From Effrenium voratum (taxonomy: Eukaryota > Sar > Dinophyceae > Suessiales > Symbiodiniaceae): a stretch of 64,000 nucleotides of DNA. Below are positions 10,798 to 18,775 of the stretch, piece by piece; within the stretch, counting starts at the first letter, position 1; every line of letters starts with the position of its first letter. Where the stretch lies: NCBI GenBank assembly GCA_963377175.1, contig CAUJNA010003775.1:38035-102034 (forward strand). The letters run 5' to 3'. The notes beneath the pieces are model-generated. The model was not told the DNA's origin. It worked only from the letters and a program-made list of their open reading frames with translations, and searched no databases. A program made the position numbers and the translations under genes.

Positions 10798-11367
10798 TCA
10801 CCGCCGTTGATGCCGCGCACACCTGCAATGATAATGTCCTGGTCGTCTACGAGCACAAGGGGAAAGACATTTCCGCCCATGGCGCAGGAAGGCATGACAG
10901 TAATGCTTGCAATTTGCCGATGGGGACAGCGATGGACGGTCAGCACGTTTGGAGGGGAACACGGTAAAGGGCCGCCGAGATCTCCGCGGTGCAGAAGCGG
11001 ATGCTGTCCGAGATCGTTTGGATGAACGCCCTGGACTGCGTAGCTCTTCATCACGGGAATTGTCAGTGCTGTAGATCGAGCGGCGTGTGCGCTGCGATTT
11101 CGATGTGGCAGGGCAGGATTGTCCGCGAGGAGCTGAGATCGAGGGGCTCCGTACTGAGGGCATAAACTGTGGGTGTAGAATCACCGGTGGTGGTGGCGGT
11201 GGAGGAGGCGGAGGTGGAAGAAGCAGTGGGAAACTTGGTGGGGGCGGAGGTGACGTAGTCTGCCGAATGGGTCTGTCAAGCAGGGCACCAGGTCCGTGAA
11301 ACTGTAACCACGTCGGCTGCGCTCCATGGGTCCAAGTAATGTACGTCTGTACGACTTGTTCCGACAT
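10798..11367 (-). CDS. Proline- and RS-rich protein
   Basis: 189 aa from the ATG at 11367. Residues 1-33 form a short folded-looking head (TYITWTHGAQPTWLQFHGPG). Then comes a polyproline stretch (about 40-62), then a basic Ser/Arg-rich half with RSSKRSRTAS and PRRSRRP, ending in a Cys/His/Arg-rich tail. A second minus-strand frame (10791-11054) overlaps the last 85 codons and reads more like an ordinary globular protein, with VLVDDQDIIIAGVRGING. The true C-terminus may therefore lie in that frame through a small intron or frameshift. The head, with two W residues, is weakly reminiscent of the W-R-Y paralogs next to it. Confidence 0.58.
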   Translation of the reverse strand: MSEQVVQTYITWTHGAQPTWLQFHGPGALLDRPIRQTTSPPPPPSFPLLLPPPPPPPPPPPVILHPQFMPSVRSPSISAPRGQSCPATSKSQRTRRSIYSTDNSRDEELRSPGRSSKRSRTASASAPRRSRRPFTVFPSKRADRPSLSPSANCKHYCHAFLRHGRKCLSPCARRRPGHYHCRCARHQRR

Positions 11368-11596
11368 GATTTGAGCAACTCAGTCATGCATTCAATTCAC
11401 GTCAGCGGCAACACCCACAACGGCAAGCAATATTACCCTGGTAAAATGCCAGTCAAGTGCAAGCAAGCAAATTTCATGTGATCAATAATGACTGCAATCC
11501 CAACCGTCGCAACAACCTGCAGCGCTAACCGAATACACCGCCACGGCCTACCATTTAGTCCTCCTGTGGTCGCTGTTGCATTTGATGACCGGGTTC

Positions 11597-12325
11597 CTAG
11601 CCGCGAGCCTCAAGTTGCTGATAGACCTTCCATGCCTGCTTGACTTCCTCAATGGGCTTCTGAAGGAACCGAGCAATGGTTTTGTAGGTGGGCCTGGAAT
11701 CCTTGTCTTTCTTCCGTCGCACCATCTCATCCAGCTCACCCTGTGTCCATGCCGTGAAAGGTTCACGGTGTGCATTGCGAAGTGCAATGGTGAATTCTTG
11801 TAGAAGTTCCCGAGGTCCATGAACCACCGTAGGAGACGGTCGGAACGACGAGGCACCTGGATGTGGACGCACTGAACCATCAGAATCCGAGTCAGGTGTC
11901 GTAGGCGTCATCTGTCCCGGTTCTCGTCCGCCGTGTGGGGCTAAGGGAGCAAGCGGCCGTGGTGGTGGCAGGTGATCCAACATCGATTCAGGCCGACGAC
12001 CAGAATTGTTGTCAGCGGCATCCCGATGTGCCGCACGAGGCGGGGATAAGGCCGGTATATACCAGGTGGATGAAGTGTCCAAAGGTCGGGTTCGAATTCG
12101 AGTGGGAGAGCGGGATCGGTCAGACGAAATGCGCTCTGTGATGATGCGAGGGCGCAGCCCATGTCTGGAGTTCCGTGGTGCCCTGGGAGACACTCTAGTG
12201 TCTGACGGATGGCTTCGCTCGGTCATCAGGGCAAAGTTCAGGGTGTCCAGAGCTGTCGCAACTTGGGATGCAAGGACATTGAGTACCGCCACCAGGTTAT
12301 TCACAAACTCGGCTGACAACTGCAT
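11597..12325 (-). CDS. RS-rich protein with SANT/Myb-like C-terminus
   Basis: 242 aa from the ATG at 12325. Residues 1-33 are a hydrophobic/heptad-like helix (FVNNLVAVLNVLASQVATAL). Residues 40-85 are Arg/Ser-rich (SDRSRSPTRIRTR), and 100-170 are Pro- and acid-rich. Residues about 190-237 read WTQGELDEMVRRKK then TYKTIARFLQKPIEEVKQAW, the spacing of tryptophans and helices expected of a SANT/Myb-type DNA-binding domain. An acceptor-like CATGCAG overlaps the start codon. With the GTGAGT donor at 12660 it could splice this exon in frame to the upstream ORF, so the two may be one gene. Confidence 0.66.
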   Translation of the reverse strand: MQLSAEFVNNLVAVLNVLASQVATALDTLNFALMTERSHPSDTRVSPRAPRNSRHGLRPRIITERISSDRSRSPTRIRTRPLDTSSTWYIPALSPPRAAHRDAADNNSGRRPESMLDHLPPPRPLAPLAPHGGREPGQMTPTTPDSDSDGSVRPHPGASSFRPSPTVVHGPRELLQEFTIALRNAHREPFTAWTQGELDEMVRRKKDKDSRPTYKTIARFLQKPIEEVKQAWKVYQQLEARG

Positions 12326-12444
12326 GGCAAATGAACACACAGCAAGGACAAATCAAGCAAGTAAGGCTGCGGAACTGCGAAGACATGATGCTTGCGAACA
12401 TGCATGCGCCGAAATACTGAGGTCCTTTTGCCGCTGGTGTTCCG

Positions 12445-12948
12445 TCAACGGTCATACGACAGACCTGATGGTCGACACGCCGGCATGGCCTTGACTGCCG
12501 GCGGGTACTTCGGATTGTAGGCATGGCGGCGGGACGTGGGAACCGCGTCGTCAGGTCGGCCAGGAAGCCGCCGGTGATGACTGCGAGATCGACGCCGATG
12601 AGGCTCCCGATGTCTGGACCTTCTCCTCCGTCTGTGCTCCCAGGAAGTACTGACACTCACCGTGCGGACGTGAGCAGGGTGCTCCGTACGGTTGTCTGAG
12701 GTGGCCACAAGAGTGACCGGTGCTGTCATGTAATCTGGCCGGACTGATGTTGCCGGCAAGGGCGGTGGCGTCGTAGATGGCGGGGGTAGCGGCGGTAGTT
12801 GGCCGTCAGGAACCGGTGGCGGTGGTGGCGGCTGTGGATGCCGCTGCTGGCCTTCAAGACGTTGCAGTCCGGCCAGAAGAAGACTGATTTGCGACGAGAT
12901 GGCAAGCAGCATGTGCCGACATTCACGTAAAAGGTCCCCATGATCCAT
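12445..12948 (-). CDS. Polyproline/RS-rich protein
   Basis: 167 aa from the ATG at 12948. It has an N-terminal amphipathic helix (about 4-32, with MLLAISSQISLLLAGLQRL), a polyproline stretch (39-64), then an Arg/Ser/His-rich block (about 104-130: RRRRRSRHREPHRRRSRS). The layout helix-proline-RS parallels the next ORF downstream, suggesting an old duplication. A consensus GTGAGT donor lies inside it (intron start at 12660, phase 0). Removing 12320-12660 would fuse residues 1-96 in frame with the SANT-like ORF and drop the RS block. Both readings are possible; RS blocks in sister ORFs favour the unspliced one. Confidence 0.6.
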   Translation of the reverse strand: MDHGDLLRECRHMLLAISSQISLLLAGLQRLEGQQRHPQPPPPPPVPDGQLPPLPPPSTTPPPLPATSVRPDYMTAPVTLVATSDNRTEHPAHVRTVSVSTSWEHRRRRRSRHREPHRRRSRSHHRRLPGRPDDAVPTSRRHAYNPKYPPAVKAMPACRPSGLSYDR

Positions 12949-13183
12949 CACAATGCAGGTGAAGATGCGACAGAGAGGGCCAAGTCAATCAGTAATCTAC
13001 TCAAAATGCGGCGACGGCAAGCAACACAACAAGCATGCAACACACTTCATCAAGACATGAGCCTCAGGCAACCCCATACGCTTTTTCCGGAAGAGGAGCG
13101 TCATGATGTACACCATGAAAGTCAGGGCACAAACCACGGTGGGCCTGTGCAAAAGGGTTGTCAGACTGCATTGCCATAGTCGT

Positions 13184-14557
13184 TCACCAGAACATGCCCA
13201 TGTAGCTGGGCACCGCAATCGATGATCGGAGTTTCCACCTGCCATCTTTGGCGTGAATGCAGTCATAGTAATGGGAAGCAGCTATGTCAGCGTACACTCC
13301 GCCACGGGGTATGGTGCAATGCTGTTGCCGGAGTCGTGCAGTTCCACCAATGCACACGGGGCGATCCGTGTGAATTCCCGCGAACTGCGCTGCTGATTGG
13401 ACTGCCGCTTCCTGAGATTGAAGGCTGCCCCTGCAGTAAAATCCCATCGGAGGCAACCAGACTTCGTTCCAGTTTGAGCACTCGCGGTTGGGGGAAGGAT
13501 GCTCTTGCCATTTTGAGGGTCTGATCAGCTCTTCATCACGCAGGATGTTCATGGCCGCCTGCATATTGGTATTGTGGGACCAGAAAAACGTCGACTGTGA
13601 CTGAGTGCGATGCTTGTCCGGCAGCAATCGGCGCGGCTCAAACGAGAAGATGATCCCGAAGAGGTTCTTCTGGGAGTTCTTTTTGTCCGTCGAGAAGTGG
13701 TGATACGTCCGTGCAGTCCTGCGGATATATGGCCATTTTTCTTCGCAAATGCCAAGCTGTACGATGAGTTGCTGCGGCAGTGACTTCGGGGAGATCTGGA
13801 AGTAGTCAGACATGTCTCTGACCACTTGATCCGTCCAACGTCCCGGGACGCCATGTGGTGGCGGAGAAAACGGAAACTCCGAAATGGACTTGACCCGCTG
13901 CTCATCTTCGATGATGCTGCGGCGATGCGGCATGAGGCTCCTGTAGACCGTCTCCCACGATTTCTTCCACTGCTCAGGTTCAGGAAATACTAAGGCGGCA
14001 ATCGAGGGCAAGGTGTAGTAAAGGACATCGTTCACTACGATGGCAATTTCCTCGACCCGGCAACCAGTGCGCAGCTTGAAGCGATGACTGCCAAAATCGG
14101 GTACATGCTGTCGAACTGAGAGAGGAAGCAGCACAATGCGGTTCTCGGATGGACTGACTTGAGCGGGAGGCAACGGAGGCGAGCGGGGCCTCCTTTGATC
14201 ACCATGAGCACGCCTCCCATCACTTTTCCATTCACCCCAGTCCTCCTCCTCATCTGACTTTCCCTGTGGGCCTGGGGTGAGCTTGATCCGGGAATGGCGG
14301 GACTTGGGTGAGCGCGAACGTGACCTTCCGGTGTGATTGCGTACCGCTCGGATTTTGGCCTCGGATCCAAGTGCCGGAGCGTCACGGGATGGGCCGTGGG
14401 ATTGTACACTTTGCTGGTGTGCTAGTCCGTGTGTCCGGATGAACATTTGCATCTCATTGCCGTTGATAAAGTTGGGAAGGTGCTCCAGCGTCACGCGGCT
14501 CGTAGTTTGCACTGATCCGTCTGAACGTAAGAGACTGGTGACCGTGTACTCCGCCAT
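13184..14557 (-). CDS. Large RS-containing protein with possible ART-like C-terminus
   Basis: 457 aa from the ATG at 14557 (context ACCATGG), 14 nt after a CTGCATGCAG acceptor. Residues 77-100 are RS-rich (RSRSRSPKSRHSR), 101-140 acidic/Pro-rich, and 141 onward globular. Residues 325-350 (SHNTNMQAAMNILRDEELI) resemble the H-x-T/S plus IL..G.. helix start of ADP-ribosyltransferase/PARP folds. MGFYCRGS (371-378) fits the place of their G-x-Y strand, and YADIAASHYYDC follows (422-433). A catalytic glutamate cannot be assigned with confidence. If real, it would modify protein or nucleic acid using NAD+. This is a remote-similarity guess; an unknown fold is equally possible. Confidence 0.68.
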   Translation of the reverse strand: MAEYTVTSLLRSDGSVQTTSRVTLEHLPNFINGNEMQMFIRTHGLAHQQSVQSHGPSRDAPALGSEAKIRAVRNHTGRSRSRSPKSRHSRIKLTPGPQGKSDEEEDWGEWKSDGRRAHGDQRRPRSPPLPPAQVSPSENRIVLLPLSVRQHVPDFGSHRFKLRTGCRVEEIAIVVNDVLYYTLPSIAALVFPEPEQWKKSWETVYRSLMPHRRSIIEDEQRVKSISEFPFSPPPHGVPGRWTDQVVRDMSDYFQISPKSLPQQLIVQLGICEEKWPYIRRTARTYHHFSTDKKNSQKNLFGIIFSFEPRRLLPDKHRTQSQSTFFWSHNTNMQAAMNILRDEELIRPSKWQEHPSPNRECSNWNEVWLPPMGFYCRGSLQSQEAAVQSAAQFAGIHTDRPVCIGGTARLRQQHCTIPRGGVYADIAASHYYDCIHAKDGRWKLRSSIAVPSYMGMFW

Positions 14558-14570
14558 GGTTCTGAGCCAG

Positions 14571-14600
14571 CTGCATGCAGACACAACGCAATACATCAAC
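14571..14600 (-). promoter_or_regulatory. Probable splice/trans-splice acceptor
   Basis: TTGCGTTGTGTCTGCATGCAG lies 14 nt before the start codon at 14557. A GTGAGC donor-like site near 14647 could pair with it as an intron of about 75 nt. Confidence 0.45.
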
Positions 14601-15045
14601 AACAATCACAAGCGTGCGCAAGAAGAGACAACATGACAAGCTCACATGCAGATTTTGTCCCGAGTCGACGCCGAACGTCACGGAGAAGGTGGGGGTCGAA
14701 ACCTTTGGCCTCATAAAGGCGCTTGAGAGCGTTAAGTCCTTGCTGTTGCTGAACCGCAGGTTGTGCACCACGTATGATGAGCCAGGAGCGAGAAGACCAA
14801 GAAGAATAAGTAAACATCTGATCATTGGCACTCCGAATTCCTTTGATTTGGGAGGGATGATCAGGTAGCTGTGGTGTAATAGTTCTGGAAGAAGAATCAC
14901 ATCGATAGCCCAGCACTTTGTCATCATGTTGAACCTCAAGCATCACTGGTGGGCGATAAAATTCCAGGGAAAGAAAATTCATTGGTCGGCTTTGGAAGGA
15001 TGCGAGCTGTGGGCAACGGTGCTTGAAGTCGAAGTCCCCATGCAT
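14596..15045 (-). pseudogene. Fragment resembling the C-terminal tail of a reverse transcriptase
   Basis: 149 codons overlapping the end of the upstream ORF in another frame. From about residue 30 it reads as protein: FYRPPVMLEVQ, then QIKGIRSAN, then SWLIIRGAQPAV and LNALKRLYEAKGFDPHLL. The last piece has the L..L...Y...GF/Y....L pattern typical of the thumb-side end of retroelement RTs. Upstream, the other frame ends just after an RT-like first motif (ILPKPTNEF). The YxDD palm, which should lie between, is missing, so I read this as what remains after an internal deletion plus frameshift. A separate small gene is the alternative. Confidence 0.42.
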
Positions 15046-16350
15046 ATCGCTGACGTAGGAGGGAAGGTACCGTAGTCACCACTTCAGAGCGAAAAGATGC
15101 TGCGGATTCACGGCATAGCGAAAAGACATCTCCCGAGCAAAAGGTCTTCCGCATCAGTATGGCAAACAGGGACGGACAAATCACATGTGCGCGGGAGGGG
15201 AAATGATCCGCGGGGATTACAACCCACGATGACAGAGAAGCCACGGTGCGCTGCAACGATGTCGATGACCAATAAGCACGATCTTGAAGGTTAGCTCGAT
15301 GAGTGTCCATCAACTGAGTCAAAACCGGCTGCAGATCAACAAGAAGACTGGAACCATGCACATGCCAGCGACGAGCAAGTTTGCGAAGTTGCGTAGTGAA
15401 ACGTTGATGTAACAAGTCGACATCACCGAAATACTGATCCTTCATTGACGCGGCCATGATTTCCATGTCAATGTCCGCATTGATGCGTGAGAACTCATCA
15501 ACCATTACAGCATGTCCATGTGCTCGGTGTATATGGTGATCATCGATGTCCAAACAGCGACACGGAAAAGATGTTTCAGGAGTCCATCTGCGCTGCCATG
15601 TGCGGTAGTTGTAGATCTTGTCGCCCAACGTGGCACTGCGAGTTTCCACCACCCGGATCTTTGGAAGGAAAAGGGAGGGAAACAAATCACGATGAGAAGT
15701 AATCCAGCTTTGTAACCATGTGCCAAGTAGAGCTTTCCAATTCCGGACATGTAGAGGCGGTAGGAGTAGTTGTGTCAAAGTGGTGGGTGATTGTAGCTGT
15801 CGTTTGCGTAACACCTGGGCGAGGAGTTTCTGCGCCTTGGAGCGGAAGGGCTCGTTGACAAAGACGGAGAGCCGCAGAAAGTAGTAAAGCTGAGTAGGAG
15901 GGAAAGCTGCCGACAGAAGGTCACGCATGGCTTGGAACGATGCACCTGTATTGGATCCCAGCTGATAGAGAATAGAGTAATGGGCCTGAATGTCATCCAG
16001 CATGTCGGGACGTAGTTGCCGTTGAAGATCCGGATGTAGTCGTCGTCGAAAGCGTTTGTGCAAGCCGAGGGAAGTGGGAGACGACAACGAGTGACGTCGA
16101 AAATCAACGAGGTGTTCCCGGAAGCCCACCTTTCGCAGAAGTCTGTGTACCCAGGGTGCATTCAAATGCGGGCGTAGCAGGTATTGCCATTTGCTTTCCT
16201 GGACCCAAACCGAGGAAACGGGAAGTTTGATCTCAACCGGAACAGCACAGAAGAGCCAGTAAGTATTGGATCGCTTCCAGTAGTGAAGCGCGGGTTCGAA
16301 GAAGGCATGACGTCCCGAAGTAGTTGTAGAAATTTGCGACTGCGTGAGTG
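14936..16350 (-). CDS. Linker and start of RT domain; continues the GIY-YIG gene in another frame
   Basis: The frame is open from about 16350. The 409-codon part after 16165 begins at a TTG, so there is no own start. The first 60 codons carry FFEPALHYWKR, VPVEIKLPV and QESKWQYLLRPHLNAPWV. The last has the E...L...P.LN pattern expected at the end of a GIY-YIG nuclease domain whose first half lies in the frame of the preceding ORF. Further on come a helical linker, a PCRCLDIDDHHIHRAHGH segment (CxC plus histidines, possible zinc binding), and near the end ARILPKPTNEF, resembling the first RT motif, before a TGA at 14936. One original gene broken by a frameshift is the best reading; programmed frameshifting or a sequencing indel cannot be excluded. 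Confidence 0.6.
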
Positions 16351-16980
16351 TTCACGTCGTAGAACATCCTGATCAGTCGCACCAACGTAGTAAGGTGTGT
16401 GCCATGGGGAAAGTCGGATGTAGACGCACGGTTGTTGATGATGACCTGGATCGTGAATGAAGTCATAGAGGTCCGGAAATCGTGCTCGCAATGAGCGAAG
16501 ATGTCGCGTGTCGGCAAAAGTGGAGTGCATAATTTCACACAAGAGAGAAGCCTTGTAGAAGTGAAGGACTTCAAAGAACGGCGGAAAGTAGCCATGATCT
16601 TGGGAAATGAGACGTTGTAAGAAACTGATCAATAAATAGGCAGTGCACCGACATCTATGACATCTATGAATCTCATACCTGTTGGCCACAGTGTGTTGAG
16701 AGTGTGACATAGCGTGATTCGGAATCTGAAGGGCAATCCGGACCACAACTAAGACTTCCAGAATGAGGCCCAACCACGGTAGTTGTGTGATTGATTCGTA
16801 CTCACCAGCTGGTATCGACGGTGGTGGTAGTCCAGGGAAGCAGTATTGCCAGCACGTAGAGAACATGGTCAACGAGTGTAAAAAGTTGCCCAGAGACTGC
16901 CATTGTGCAACATCATCATAGATTCCACAGCGGCGAAGCTCATCCAACATGGTGAAAATGCAACCAATGAAATCTACCAT
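16162..16980 (-). CDS. GIY-YIG nuclease domain protein, N-terminal half, with probable intron
   Basis: 272 codons from the ATG at 16980, 23 nt after a TCTGTGCAG acceptor (complement of 17003-17005). The GIY-YIG core is visible as CVYIRL (185-190), YYVGAT (197-202) and RREHSRSRKFL (208-218), i.e. the strand pair plus the R...H helix. GIY-YIG enzymes cut DNA with a tyrosine/arginine/glutamate site. The last part of this frame (SSNPRFTTG onward) looks non-coding, while the next frame continues the domain, so the gene is frameshifted between about 16290 and 16350. A consensus GTGAGT donor (16805) and T-rich CCCAAG acceptor (16599) would remove 207 nt and join IPA to DHGYFPPFF in frame. Confidence 0.66.
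   Translation of the reverse strand: MVDFIGCIFTMLDELRRCGIYDDVAQWQSLGNFLHSLTMFSTCWQYCFPGLPPPSIPAGEYESITQLPWLGLILEVLVVVRIALQIPNHAMSHSQHTVANRYEIHRCHRCRCTAYLLISFLQRLISQDHGYFPPFFEVLHFYKASLLCEIMHSTFADTRHLRSLRARFPDLYDFIHDPGHHQQPCVYIRLSPWHTPYYVGATDQDVLRREHSRSRKFLQLLRDVMPSSNPRFTTGSDPILTGSSVLFRLRSNFPFPRFGSRKANGNTCYARI
16599..16805 (-). other. Probable intron in the GIY-YIG gene
   Basis: It starts CTG/GTGAGTACG and ends TTTCTTACAACGTCTCATTT then CCCAAG. It is 207 nt, phase 1, and splicing preserves the frame. It contains no in-frame stop, so the ORF runs through it, but the encoded piece (a CHRCRC cluster) looks less protein-like than its flanks. Confidence 0.5.
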
Positions 16981-17002
16981 AAGGCGGCGACATGGATACA
17001 AG

Positions 17003-17040
17003 CTGCACAGACAATCACGCACAAGGCAATGCAAGCACAA
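17003..17040 (-). promoter_or_regulatory. Probable splice/trans-splice acceptor
   Basis: A TTGCATTGCCTTGTGCGTG tract followed by ATTGTCTGTGCAG lies 23 nt upstream of the start codon at 16980. Confidence 0.45.
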
Positions 17041-17162
17041 CCAAGCACAAGATCAAACTGATGCAACGCAAAAAGATGACGGACGAGTTTTAACCTTGAC
17101 TCATCCGTGACACGGTTGCCGCTCCGGGCTCATAAGAGAACGAAGGTCGTTAAGATGCCTGC

Positions 17163-18203
17163 TCATCCGCTGAGTAAGCGAGCGGTCACGATGAGGTGAC
17201 TCAATGCCTTCTCAGTGAGCTTGGTGAGATAGCCGGGCTCCAGTCCCCACGAAGCCGCCATCGCCCCGAGAGTAGGTGCGTCGCCTTTCGGCATGCGTTG
17301 ACGCGCTTGAAGGAGCTGCGTCGCCATGGAATCTAATGACTTGTTGCCGTTGAGCCGGGACGGGTGATTGGCCCACTTGACCAGTGACGTCAAAGTTGTG
17401 GTTGTGGGCGATTGCTTGAGATAAAGGCGTGGCTGGTCACTGGTCCATGTGTAGTACTTGACAACTTCTTCCGGCGTGCTGTGCATGGTGAGCACTTGTG
17501 ACGCCGCCGGCTTGGACGGCGGTGAAGACACTCCGTGAAGAGACTGAATGATCCGGGGTTGCACCGCGCTATCAAACGACTTGCCATCAAGGGCCGCTGC
17601 GCTGGCGGTAGGGAGGGAGCTGGCAGGTGACGAGGATTGTGTGTGGTTGACCGGTGGCGGTGTAACCAACTCTGCATCATCTTTCTGGCTTGCCATCGTG
17701 GGAGAGGTCGAAGCGCGCAGCGATGCTGAATACTGAGCCTGGAGCAGCTCATGCGCACGATTTGGATCATTGTACTTCTTGACCATGTCATCTGTCTGGG
17801 TGGAAGGTGTGAGAGAAGCGTGGTGTTGCTGAAGAAATTGAAGTACCAAGCTGGCCAAATGGTCATGAACCTTGATCCGCTGATTGAAGTCATCGATGTT
17901 GAGACCCAGCGAGTTGGCAAGGTCCTTTTCCAGGGTGAGCAGGTTGATCGACTGTGATCGTCGTAGTAGTTTGGAACAGGTACTCCAAAGTAAGGCCTCT
18001 GTGCGAGTGCGAAAGCCTTCCCATGTCACGAATCTGCCGTGAGCGAACGGTCGGAGCAGCCAGTTGGTGAGGCCCCCATGAATAACCTGAACCAGGCGAA
18101 CGTCACGAATATCCATGCCTGACATGTCGCGCAGGTTGCCATGCGGAGTGTTGGCAACGTTCATGGGCAGGCTGAAGTTGTAGAGCTGATTGACATCAAA
18201 CAT
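17163..18203 (-). CDS. Large ORF downstream of an in-frame TAG; gag-position protein of unknown fold
   Basis: 346 aa from the ATG at 18203. The eight codons before it (PDWTPGEG) are also open back to a TAG, and the ORF upstream of that TAG is in the same frame, so this is probably the second part of one longer protein. N-terminal third: globular (VIHGGLTNWLLRPFAHGRF, then helices with LLTLEKDLANSLGLNIDDF). Middle: Ser/Pro-rich linker (about 160-215). C-terminus: short helical domain (LTSLVKWANHPSRL, LGAMAASWGLEPGYLTKL). Its position ahead of the nuclease/RT gene is that of a gag-like protein in retroelements, but no gag motif or zinc knuckle is seen. Confidence 0.68.
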   Translation of the reverse strand: MFDVNQLYNFSLPMNVANTPHGNLRDMSGMDIRDVRLVQVIHGGLTNWLLRPFAHGRFVTWEGFRTRTEALLWSTCSKLLRRSQSINLLTLEKDLANSLGLNIDDFNQRIKVHDHLASLVLQFLQQHHASLTPSTQTDDMVKKYNDPNRAHELLQAQYSASLRASTSPTMASQKDDAELVTPPPVNHTQSSSPASSLPTASAAALDGKSFDSAVQPRIIQSLHGVSSPPSKPAASQVLTMHSTPEEVVKYYTWTSDQPRLYLKQSPTTTTLTSLVKWANHPSRLNGNKSLDSMATQLLQARQRMPKGDAPTLGAMAASWGLEPGYLTKLTEKALSHLIVTARLLSG

Positions 18204-18227
18204 GCCCTCTCCAGGTGTCCAGTCAGG

Positions 18228-18629
18228 CTATGGTGTAAGCCAGGCTTTCTGAGGACGAACCGGTAGAGCCGCAGGAGGTCCAGGTGGCGGTGTAGGTTGC
18301 GGGGTAGTGACCGGTGGTGGCATCACGGGTGGCATGAACTTCGTTGGCGTGGGGTCTGGAGGGATCGGCATCATGTAGTTGATTGCTGGATGTTGGAATT
18401 GCTGTGTGGGACTATGAGTCGATTGAAAATTGGTGGGCATCATCGGGAAATTGTTGGCAGAGTTGTAGCCGGAATTGTGTTGCCAAGATACCAGGTTGTT
18501 CCAATCCATGCCTTCCGAGACGTGGTGGTCATTGTGTTCACGTCGGTGTGCTTTACGCGCCTGAGGAGAAGTACTCCGATCACGTCTGCGCCGAGTCCTG
18601 GATCTATCACGATCTTCACGTCGAGACAT
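18228..18629 (-). CDS. RS/proline-rich N-terminal ORF ending at TAG
   Basis: 133 aa from the ATG at 18629 (ACCATGT). Residues 1-32 are Arg/Ser/Asp-rich (RREDRDRSRTRRRRDRS). Then comes an Asn/Gln/Met/Pro-rich disordered stretch and a polyproline end (about 97-126). It ends QKAWLTP-TAG, and the next codons in the same frame read PDWTPGEG into the 346-aa ORF. Alternatively the TAG is removed as the last bases of an intron (CACCATAG), is read through, or is a mutation. It is the first ORF of the element's transcript. Confidence 0.62.
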   Translation of the reverse strand: MSRREDRDRSRTRRRRDRSTSPQARKAHRREHNDHHVSEGMDWNNLVSWQHNSGYNSANNFPMMPTNFQSTHSPTQQFQHPAINYMMPIPPDPTPTKFMPPVMPPPVTTPQPTPPPGPPAALPVRPQKAWLTP

Positions 18630-18775
18630 GGTTACACAATCGACTCTCAATCTTCACGCTTCCATCTTGAGAGACACGTATCAGACAACAAGCAAATCCA
18701 TGCAACGGCAAGGTATCAACGAATCCAACAAATGGCAAGCAAACATCGATGGTGAGACGTCTCTATGATCTGACC

